64,000 nt of DNA, taken from BMS3ABIN04 sp964553325 (lineage in GTDB: Bacteria > Bacteroidota > Ignavibacteria > Ignavibacteriales > Melioribacteraceae). Location: NCBI GenBank assembly GCA_964553325.1, contig CAZKKI010000070.1, positions 1-64,000 on the forward strand, written 5' to 3'. Positions 1-7,346 of the stretch are shown piece by piece (within the stretch, counting starts at the first letter, position 1; the number at the start of each line of letters is the position of its first letter). The notes below the pieces were generated by a model that ran no database searches, was not told where the DNA came from, and saw only the letters and a list, made by a program, of their open reading frames with translations. The position numbers and the translations under genes were made by a program.

Positions 1-86
1 GGATTAAAAACTTTAAGTTCTTTTTCGTGCTTATTTGCAAAAAGCAAAACGGAACTAAACAATATGTAAAAAACTATTCTTTTCAT
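1..86 (-). CDS. Exported protein, N-terminal fragment (runs off window)
   Basis: An open frame on the minus strand starts at an ATG at 86-84 and runs off the left edge after 28 codons. It begins MKRIVFYILFSSVLLFA followed by NKHEKELKVFN. This is a typical signal peptide: two basic residues, a hydrophobic core and a plausible cleavage site after Phe-Ala. It lies about 100 bases downstream of the M16 peptidase gene on the same strand and may end that transcript. I see no strong Shine-Dalgarno sequence. The mature protein is outside the window, so no function can be given. Confidence 0.55.
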   Translation of the reverse strand, partial: MKRIVFYILFSSVLLFANKHEKELKVFN

Positions 87-188
87 TATGCCGATGACAT
101 ATTTCCGGTTCTAATCTAATCAATCGACGGGATAAATTCAATAGGTTTTTTACACTTTACTTATAACGATTTTATTATGCGTTTTTTC

Positions 189-1439
189 TCAAGCAGCCGA
201 AGGAACAAGTTTTGCGTTGGCGCTTATTACCACAGTGGAGAATTCTTCCGGAGTTAACACGGAACGGGAAAATTCCAATATATCGTGCGAAGAAACCGAA
301 TCTATTTCGTTTACTATTTCGTCAACCGTTTTAACTTTGCCGTAATACGTAAGCGAATGCGCCAGTCTTTGCATTCTGTTTGTAAGACTTTCCGAAGAAA
401 GAATATACGAACCTTTCAAATATTCTTTCGCTCTTTTTAATTCTTCTTCGTTCAAAACATTTTTCTTAAGCGAATCGATTTCTTTATGGATAAGCTCCAA
501 AGCAGCGGGGAATTTTTTTTCGTTAGTTGAAAGGTAAATTCCGAATGCCGACGTTTCGAAATAAGAATTGATAAAAGCATTTATTTGATATGCAATTCCG
601 TTCTCTTCGCGTAAAGTTTGGAACAATCTTGAACTGCTGCCTTCCCCTAAAATAACCGACAGCAATCGCGCAAGTATTCGTTTTTTGCTTTTATAACCGT
701 CGACCGGTTTTCCCAAAATCAAATGCGATTGTTTTATATCTTTTTGTATATGTAATCTTTGCGGACGCGAGTTAAGAAAAAGCTCTCTTTTAAATGAGTT
801 GATTTTCCTAAAACCACCGAAATTATTTAAAACGGCATCCAAAACTTTTTGATGCGGTATTTTACCGACGACGGAAACAATTAAATTATTCAAACCGTAA
901 TATTTTTCAACAAACCGGAAAAGTTCTTTTTGTTTTACCAACCGCAGGGAATCGACCGTGCCCAAAATAGGAAACGCCAAAGGATTTCCTTTAAAAATCA
1001 ACGTTTCGAATTCGTCGTAAATCAAATCTTCGGGAGAATCCTGTGTATCGGAAATTTCATCGAAAACTACGCCTTTTTCTTTTTCGATGTCTTCGGGAAG
1101 AAAGAGCGGGTGTTGCACGATATCCGATAAAACTTCGAAAGTCCGTTCGAAATTTCCGTTTATTCCGTGTGCGAAAAAGCAAGTGTATTCTTTTGTTGTA
1201 AACGCATTCAGATATCCGCCGAGGGATTCAATTTCATGTGTAATTTTTTTTGCATTTCTTTTGGAGGTGCCTTTGAAAATCATGTGCTCTACAAAATGGG
1301 AAATACCGTTCGGAAATTCCGATTCGTTTCGGGTTCCGGTATTAAACCAAAAGCCTATTGCAAACGAACCGGCATCGGGTATGTTTTCCGTTACTATTTT
1401 CAATCCGCTTTCAAGTTCGGATACGTTAAATTTTTCCAT
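189..1439 (-). CDS. M16 family zinc metallopeptidase
   Basis: This is an insulinase/processing-peptidase family protein of 416 residues, a single-chain M16B type. The inverted zinc motif HxxEH is at about residues 48-52 (HFVEH), and the third ligand Glu sits 76 residues later at about 128, the spacing expected of the family. A C-terminal M16 domain follows (about 170-350, including GEGSSSRLFQTLRE). The frame extends seven codons upstream to a TTG, but I chose the ATG at 1439 because family members start close to this point. No signal peptide is visible, so it is probably cytoplasmic. It follows the aminotransferase gene by about 80 bases on the same strand. Its substrate is unknown; it could be a processing peptidase or a peptide scavenger. 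Confidence 0.9.
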   Translation of the reverse strand: MEKFNVSELESGLKIVTENIPDAGSFAIGFWFNTGTRNESEFPNGISHFVEHMIFKGTSKRNAKKITHEIESLGGYLNAFTTKEYTCFFAHGINGNFERTFEVLSDIVQHPLFLPEDIEKEKGVVFDEISDTQDSPEDLIYDEFETLIFKGNPLAFPILGTVDSLRLVKQKELFRFVEKYYGLNNLIVSVVGKIPHQKVLDAVLNNFGGFRKINSFKRELFLNSRPQRLHIQKDIKQSHLILGKPVDGYKSKKRILARLLSVILGEGSSSRLFQTLREENGIAYQINAFINSYFETSAFGIYLSTNEKKFPAALELIHKEIDSLKKNVLNEEELKRAKEYLKGSYILSSESLTNRMQRLAHSLTYYGKVKTVDEIVNEIDSVSSHDILEFSRSVLTPEEFSTVVISANAKLVPSAA

Positions 1440-1518
1440 TAATCCGGCAAAATCCCGCAATTGTTAAATTTCCATACCGATTTTAGCCTGCAAAGTTACC
1501 AATTCGTACGTTAAGATA

Positions 1519-2730
1519 CTACTTTTCATATTTTTCGACATAATCGGCAAAGAAGTTTCCTATTCTTTCGTAAGCTTTAGTAAGTATTTCCTCGTTCGGC
1601 AAAAACACAATTCTAAAATGTTGAGTACCCGGAACTTGCCCGAACCCGCTTCCCGGAACTACAACCACACCGGTTTCTTTAATCAATTCCGCCACGAAAT
1701 GATTGTCGGAATTTTTAATGTGCAACCGCGGAAAAGCATAAAACGCTCCGCGCGGAATTTCACATGTGATTCCGGGAATATCGTTCAACATTTTTACGGT
1801 TAAGTCTCTTCTGCGTACAAGTTTTTCCATCACGGTTTTTAGGTGACTTTGGTCGCCATCGAGCGCAACGGGAATCGAATATTGAATCGGATGGTTTGCG
1901 GAAAGTCTCGATCGTAAAATTTTATTTATCGCTTCAATATAATCGGAAAGAACTTCACGGTTTCCGCTTATGATACCCCAACCGATTCTGAAACCCGGAG
2001 CAAGATAATTTTTCGATAAACCGCCGAAAGTAATAACCGGCACTTCGGAATTTAAAGATGCAATTGAAACATGAGTTTCACCGTCCATTAAAAGTTTGTC
2101 GTAAATCTCATCGGCAAAGATTACGAGATTATGTTCAAGCGCCAAATCGATTATTTGTTGTAATGTTTCTTTCGTACTGTTCGAGCCGGTCGGATTATTC
2201 GGATTAATCAGAATTATCGCCTTGGTTTTATCGTTTATTTTTTTTCTGATATCGTCCACATCGGGTTGCCATCCATTGCTTTCATCAAGATAATACGGGT
2301 TTTCCACCATTTGCAGTTTACTTTGTATTGCGGTATACAACGGATAACCCGGAGTAGGCGTTAAAATATTTTCACCTTGATTAACCAGCGATGTTAAACA
2401 AATATCGATCGCTTCGCTGGCGCCGGTAGTTACAAAAATATCTTGTATATTTTTTATTCCTTTACGTTCGGCTTCCCTTCTGATCGATTCACGCGCTTCT
2501 TCAATTCCCGAAGACGGACCGTAACCGTTTCTATTTTCCAGCATCGCTTTGTAACTGGCTTCTATCATCGGCCTCGGGGTTTCAAAATCGTAAATGTTCG
2601 GATCACCGATATTCAAATACAACATTTCTTTACCCGATTTGGCAACTTCATCGGCAATTAACAAAACATCTCTAACGGCATATGTGATATTCCGTGTACG
2701 TTCTGCTGCTTTAATTTCTTTTAAACTCAT
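1519..2730 (-). CDS. Class I/II aminotransferase, AlaA-like
   Basis: A PLP-dependent fold-type I aminotransferase of 403 residues. Visible motifs are LNIGDPNIYDF near residue 40, the substrate/PLP motif NPNNPTG at about 177-183, the PLP phenol contact FADEIYDKL near 205-213, and the Schiff-base lysine in GGLSKNYLAPGFRIGW (Lys240). The overall pattern matches the AlaA/YfbQ group, which transfers the amino group of glutamate to pyruvate to make alanine; aspartate or other substrates are possible. A GAGGG-type ribosome site precedes the ATG. It lies 21 bases downstream of a REC-PPDK_N gene and two genes below a glutamate dehydrogenase, so glutamate made there could feed alanine synthesis. Family is certain; substrate is inferred. 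Confidence 0.88.
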   Translation of the reverse strand: MSLKEIKAAERTRNITYAVRDVLLIADEVAKSGKEMLYLNIGDPNIYDFETPRPMIEASYKAMLENRNGYGPSSGIEEARESIRREAERKGIKNIQDIFVTTGASEAIDICLTSLVNQGENILTPTPGYPLYTAIQSKLQMVENPYYLDESNGWQPDVDDIRKKINDKTKAIILINPNNPTGSNSTKETLQQIIDLALEHNLVIFADEIYDKLLMDGETHVSIASLNSEVPVITFGGLSKNYLAPGFRIGWGIISGNREVLSDYIEAINKILRSRLSANHPIQYSIPVALDGDQSHLKTVMEKLVRRRDLTVKMLNDIPGITCEIPRGAFYAFPRLHIKNSDNHFVAELIKETGVVVVPGSGFGQVPGTQHFRIVFLPNEEILTKAYERIGNFFADYVEKYEK

Positions 2731-2751
2731 ATTTCCCTCATTTTAATAATT

Positions 2752-5700
2752 TTAATTGTCATTTTCATTTGCTTTGGGTTTTATAATTATTCCGTGATTT
2801 TTTCTTCCGTTTATCTTAACTGTCAGCGGATTTTTAAAATGTAAATGTTTTGTGTAAGTTTTTCTATCGACCGGTTCGATATTTTCCAACCATTCCCAAT
2901 CCAAAAACGACTTGTTGTTCAACGTGTGAACGGTAAAATAACCAACCATTAACGAAGTTATGTTGTGGAAGAAATGTGTTCCTTGCGAAGGTTGAACGCT
3001 CATGTCTTCAAAATCGGTTTCAATAATCACTTTGGCTCCGGATATCTGTTCCCAAACAACGGGAATTCCCAACCAAGGATCGAGAGAACCCCAGCGCCCC
3101 ATTCCAATTAACAAGTAAGGTTTGTTTTCGTCGTTCAGTTTTGTGTTGTATTGACTTATTTCGGTCGCGGTTTCGCCGCTTTTCGCCCGCTGGAATGTCT
3201 TTTTATCGACCATCACGATATCATGAATATCATTTATTACACCGTGACCCAAAACTTGGTCGCTCTCGCAAAGCAATTCTTGCTTATCGACATTTTCAAT
3301 TTTCAAATTTTCCAGCTCTTCTTGAATTACTATCGGTCGGAGTTGCACAATACCGAATTCGTTTTTAGGATAATTGCTGTTTTTTAAATTAACCGCGAAT
3401 TCAATTTCCACGGGTGTTCCCATTCCCCAAGTTCCGAGATTCAATAATAAATTCAGAATATCGGGAAGCGGAAAAATTTTATGTCGTAAAATTGGTGCAA
3501 AAGTAACCAACCGCATTCCGGGGCGCGCAATTCCGTCGTAAATAATATCGTTTTCTGGCGAATACGTGGAACCGACGAAATTAAGAGTTCCGTCTTTTTC
3601 CGCGACATCCAAAGTGTACGATTCGATTAATAAATCGTGCGTGTCTTCTTCGAAGTTAACATCTTTATTTAAATTTAAAGCAAAAAATTCGGTTTGTGCA
3701 TTTTCCAAACTTTCTTTGATCGAATGGAATTGGAAAATGTCCATCGGGTATCTGGGGCAAAAGCGAACACATTTTCCACCGTCGACAACGGTTTTGCCAA
3801 GACCGAGAGCAACGCCGGCTATTCCGTCTTGAGGTTTCTGGGGTTTAATCGGGTAAAAATTATAAGATTTTGCCACACCGGAAATATCGGGATAAAATCT
3901 GTCTTCGTGTTTTTTCCCGATCAGCTTTTGTACGATTACCGCCATTTTTTCTTCTTCCAAACGGTACGATGTCATTCTAACATACTCTTTGGCGCGCCGG
4001 TAAAACGTTGAAGCATAAACTTTTTTAATAGTAATCAATAATTCGTTTAGGCGAATCAGAGGATTCGGATCGTTATTCGGCAGCATGTAAGTTTCGTAAA
4101 TTCCGGCGAATGGATGGTACTGCGAATCTTCCAACAGACTGGAAGACCGTACGGCAAGAGGAGTTTTGATTATATCAAGGAAATTAGCCAATTCCGATAT
4201 TATTTCCGTCGGAAAATGTTCTGCTTTAAGGAAACGCCTTGTAATTTCCTTATCGTCTTTGCATTCAATGGCGAATCTTCTTAAATGGTTCTGGTCGAGG
4301 AATTGATCGAAAACTTCCGTTGCAATAATAACTGCCGGCGGAACGAAAATTTCCACTCCTTCAAATTTATTTTCCAGTTCGTAGTCGCTTAGAAGTGTAT
4401 TCAGAAAGCCCAAACCTCTTGCTTTGCCGCCGAGCGAACCGCCGCCGATTCTTGCAATACTTCGTTCGGGATTAAACGATTCTTTATCGAAATAAGTAAT
4501 AACTCCCCTTTGGCGAAGCTGTTTATATTTTTCGATGGAATTAATCAAATCGTTGCGAAGCGCGTCTATGCTTTCGTAATCTTCCACTTTACGTGGCCGT
4601 AAATATTCCGCCAATCTGAATTCCGTACGCGCTTTCAACCAGTTTGAGAAATGGTTTCTCTGTGCATGATAAACTATGCTTTCATCCGGTACAATCTTCA
4701 GCAATTTTTGCAACGATGTTAAATCGTGAGCTCTCCCTACTTCTTTCCCGTCGGGTGTTCGAAAAATAAAATCACCGAAACTAAAATACTCGAACATAAA
4801 TTGTCTGAGTTCATCCAATAAAGTCATAGAATCTTTCAGAATAAACGCGCACTTTGCTTTATATGCTTCTTCTCTGTTCGATTCCTCGTTGGAAAGCAAC
4901 AAAACCGGAATATCGGGTAATTCACGTTTCACCGCGCGGGCAAATTTCACTCCGGCTTTCGGATCGTTTACTCCTTTTCTCGGGAAATCGACATCGGAAA
5001 TAACCCCCAGACAATTTTCTTTGTACAGTTTGAAATAATTCCACGCTTCCTCGTAAGTGCTGCAAAGCAGAATTTTAGGCCGCGCCCGCATTCTCAAATA
5101 CCGGTGAGTTAAATTAACACCTTCGGATATCAATCTGTGCGATTGATTAAAAAGTTCGGTGTAGAGCAAAGGCAAAAACGAAGAGTAATATTGAACGTCG
5201 TCTTCTATTAAAATTATGTTTTGTACACCTACTATTCTTGTGTCGTGGTCTATATTAAGTTTGTCTTCCAAATATTTTACTATACCGATAATCAACCGGA
5301 AATCGCCTTGCCACATGAAAACCTTTTCGAAAACCCTAAGTTTTTTGGTTGATTTAAGGTGTTCCAGTTCCCTTTTGTTATGCGTCAGCAAAACAATTGG
5401 TATATCGAAATGCGATTCCCGGACCATTTCCGCAAAACGTACGGCTTCCATATCTTCGATGTGAAGCGTAGTAATTATCAAATCGAATCTTTTTTCTTCT
5501 TTGATAAGTTGCAGTGCTTTTCTTGCGGTGGAAACCCTTGTCAGTTCGGGCGTGTGGCTCAATTGCAAGTCGCGATACTCATGCCGTAATAGTTCGTATA
5601 ATCTACCGTCTTCCTCAAAAAGGTAAAGGTCGTACAAACTGGATACCAAAAGAATATCGCGGATTCTGAACCGCATTAAATTATGAAACGGCAGAGTTTT

Positions 5701-5781
5701 TTTTCCGAAACCGTATTCAACCCAAAACTTTTGTTTACCCTTTAGCGTTTTGTTGGTTTCGGTTTTAATTTTGTAGCTCAT
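2752..5781 (-). CDS. Tandem receiver / PEP-pyruvate-binding (PPDK_N) protein A
   Basis: A 1009-residue fusion. Residues about 40-170 resemble a receiver domain, but Thr stands where the phospho-Asp would be (DLIITTLHI, about 100-108). Residues about 186-320 form a second receiver with the full set: Glu-Asp-Asp 193-195, Asp263 (GVISDVDF), Ser297 and Lys316. Residues about 440-850 are the ATP-grasp nucleotide-binding half of PEP synthase/PPDK: GGKARGLGFL near 451-460, Arg545 in VRSSSLLEDSQ, and IVQLRPI near the end. The C-terminal region has GRWGSLDPWLGIP and THFFHN, but I find no TGGxTSHA phospho-histidine motif and no TIM-barrel PEP domain. It is therefore probably not a PEP synthase. It is paralogous to the gene at 7347-10340, and each lies downstream of a glutamate dehydrogenase. 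A metabolite-responsive regulatory role is inference. Confidence 0.85.
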   Translation of the reverse strand: MSYKIKTETNKTLKGKQKFWVEYGFGKKTLPFHNLMRFRIRDILLVSSLYDLYLFEEDGRLYELLRHEYRDLQLSHTPELTRVSTARKALQLIKEEKRFDLIITTLHIEDMEAVRFAEMVRESHFDIPIVLLTHNKRELEHLKSTKKLRVFEKVFMWQGDFRLIIGIVKYLEDKLNIDHDTRIVGVQNIILIEDDVQYYSSFLPLLYTELFNQSHRLISEGVNLTHRYLRMRARPKILLCSTYEEAWNYFKLYKENCLGVISDVDFPRKGVNDPKAGVKFARAVKRELPDIPVLLLSNEESNREEAYKAKCAFILKDSMTLLDELRQFMFEYFSFGDFIFRTPDGKEVGRAHDLTSLQKLLKIVPDESIVYHAQRNHFSNWLKARTEFRLAEYLRPRKVEDYESIDALRNDLINSIEKYKQLRQRGVITYFDKESFNPERSIARIGGGSLGGKARGLGFLNTLLSDYELENKFEGVEIFVPPAVIIATEVFDQFLDQNHLRRFAIECKDDKEITRRFLKAEHFPTEIISELANFLDIIKTPLAVRSSSLLEDSQYHPFAGIYETYMLPNNDPNPLIRLNELLITIKKVYASTFYRRAKEYVRMTSYRLEEEKMAVIVQKLIGKKHEDRFYPDISGVAKSYNFYPIKPQKPQDGIAGVALGLGKTVVDGGKCVRFCPRYPMDIFQFHSIKESLENAQTEFFALNLNKDVNFEEDTHDLLIESYTLDVAEKDGTLNFVGSTYSPENDIIYDGIARPGMRLVTFAPILRHKIFPLPDILNLLLNLGTWGMGTPVEIEFAVNLKNSNYPKNEFGIVQLRPIVIQEELENLKIENVDKQELLCESDQVLGHGVINDIHDIVMVDKKTFQRAKSGETATEISQYNTKLNDENKPYLLIGMGRWGSLDPWLGIPVVWEQISGAKVIIETDFEDMSVQPSQGTHFFHNITSLMVGYFTVHTLNNKSFLDWEWLENIEPVDRKTYTKHLHFKNPLTVKINGRKNHGIIIKPKANENDN

Positions 5782-5860
5782 TTAAGCAGCGACCTTTTTT
5801 CGATTGATACCTGAAAATTAAGAATAAAAATGAACTATTAGAAATTTCGGAAGGGTAAAT

Positions 5861-5897
5861 TTAAACAAAAAGCCGCCCTTGATAAAAAGGACGGCTT
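5861..5897 (-). terminator. Rho-independent terminator after glutamate dehydrogenase A
   Basis: On the minus strand an 11-bp stem (AAGCCG then a G-U pair then CCTT type, arms at 5870-5880 and 5887-5897) has a six-base loop and is followed by TTTTGTTT. It lies between the dehydrogenase stop and the downstream REC-PPDK_N gene, so that gene depends on read-through or on its own promoter. Confidence 0.8.
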
Positions 5898-5916
5898 CCA
5901 AAAGATGTTCCGGCAA

Positions 5917-7278
5917 TTACACAACACCTTGATCCATCATCGCGTCGGCTACTTTCAAGAAACCGCCGATGTTGGCACCGTTAACATAGTTGCCCGGTGT
6001 ACCGAATCTTTCTGCCATATCTACGCAAGTTTTGTGAATGTTTTTCATAATATTTCGGAGATGGTTATCAACTTCTTCCCTCGTCCATTGCATTCTAATG
6101 CTGTTTTGCGACATTTCCAATCCGGAAACAGCTACACCGCCGGCATTTGCCGCTTTTGCGGGACCGTAAAGAATGCCTTTATCCAAGAATAATTGCACTC
6201 CTTCCAAAGTGGTCGGCATATTGGCGCCTTCACTAACAACGAATACACCGTTATCCAACAAGTGTTGAGCGTCTTTTGCATTGATTTCGTTTTGTGTTGC
6301 GGAAGGGAATGCACAATCGGCTTTATGATTCCATAACGGATTATAATCCAACGAAGGATCAACAGGAGTATAAACTGCATTCGGATATTTTTCGGCATAT
6401 TCTTTAATTCTTCCGCGTCTTACGTTTTTCAGTTCCATAACGAATTTCAGTTTTTCTTCGTCTATTCCTTCTTCGTCGTAAATATATCCGTTCGAATCCG
6501 ACAATGTAACTGGTTTAGCACCGAGTTGCAACAATTTCTCCACAGTATATTGTGCAACGTTACCGCTACCGGAAACCAAACATACTTTTCCTTCCAAAGT
6601 ATCGCCGCGTGTTGCAAGCATTTCGGCTGCAAAGTAAACGGAACCGTAACCCGTTGCTTCGGGTCGAATTAACGAACCACCCCAGTTCAAACCCTTACCG
6701 GTTAGAACGCCGGAAAATTCGTTTTTGAGTTTTTTGTATTGTCCGAAAAGATATCCTATTTCCCTTCCGCCAACTCCGATGTCGCCCGCCGGAACGTCGG
6801 TATTAGGTCCGATATGACGGAACAATTCGCTCATAAATTGTTGTGTAAATCTCATTACTTTCAAATCGCTCTTACCTTTCGGATCGAAATCGGAACCGCC
6901 TTTACCACCTCCCATCGGAAGAGAAGTGAGACTGTTTTTAAATACTTGTTCAAATGCCAAAAATTTTAAGATGCTAAGATTTACGGAAGGGTGAAAACGC
7001 AAACCGCCTTTGTAAGGACCGAGAGCGCTGTTCATTTCGATTCTGTAACCGCGGTTAATATGAATTTCACCTTCTTCGTCTACCCAAGGAACACGGAACT
7101 GAATTACTCTTTCCGGCTCAACTATTCTTTCCAGTATTTTTGCCGCACGGTATTCCGGATGTTTTTCAAAAACGATATCCAACGATTCGGCAACTTCCAA
7201 AACCGCTTGGTGGAATTCCGGTTCGTTCGGATTTTTCGCTTTTACTTCGGCAATCAGATCTTGAACATACTGTGACAT
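5917..7278 (-). CDS. gdhA: Glutamate dehydrogenase A, predicted NADP(H)-type
   Basis: A hexameric-type glutamate dehydrogenase of 453 residues that interconverts 2-oxoglutarate plus ammonia and glutamate. The catalytic region PMGGGKGGSDFDPKGKSD is at 121-138 and the catalytic Asp lies in VPAGDIGVG (about 162-170). In the Rossmann domain the dinucleotide motif reads SGSGNVA with Ser238, and the coenzyme loop reads LSDSNG with Ser262. Both match the E. coli NADP enzyme pattern and differ from the paralogue at 10381-11721, which has Phe238 and Pro262. A strong GGAG ribosome site precedes the ATG. It lies between the two REC-PPDK_N genes. Biosynthetic ammonia assimilation is the likely role; coenzyme preference is inferred from these residues. 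Confidence 0.95.
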   Translation of the reverse strand: MSQYVQDLIAEVKAKNPNEPEFHQAVLEVAESLDIVFEKHPEYRAAKILERIVEPERVIQFRVPWVDEEGEIHINRGYRIEMNSALGPYKGGLRFHPSVNLSILKFLAFEQVFKNSLTSLPMGGGKGGSDFDPKGKSDLKVMRFTQQFMSELFRHIGPNTDVPAGDIGVGGREIGYLFGQYKKLKNEFSGVLTGKGLNWGGSLIRPEATGYGSVYFAAEMLATRGDTLEGKVCLVSGSGNVAQYTVEKLLQLGAKPVTLSDSNGYIYDEEGIDEEKLKFVMELKNVRRGRIKEYAEKYPNAVYTPVDPSLDYNPLWNHKADCAFPSATQNEINAKDAQHLLDNGVFVVSEGANMPTTLEGVQLFLDKGILYGPAKAANAGGVAVSGLEMSQNSIRMQWTREEVDNHLRNIMKNIHKTCVDMAERFGTPGNYVNGANIGGFLKVADAMMDQGVV

Positions 7279-7346
7279 TTTGTTGCTCCTTATTTAATTA
7301 GTGGATTAAATTTAATTTTTTTAATTTTTATTTATTGTGAAATGAA

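Noticed and set aside
2752..5781. Annotation as PEP synthase or pyruvate phosphate dikinase
   Set aside because: Only the nucleotide-binding half is present; I find no phospho-histidine motif or PEP-binding barrel in either paralogue.
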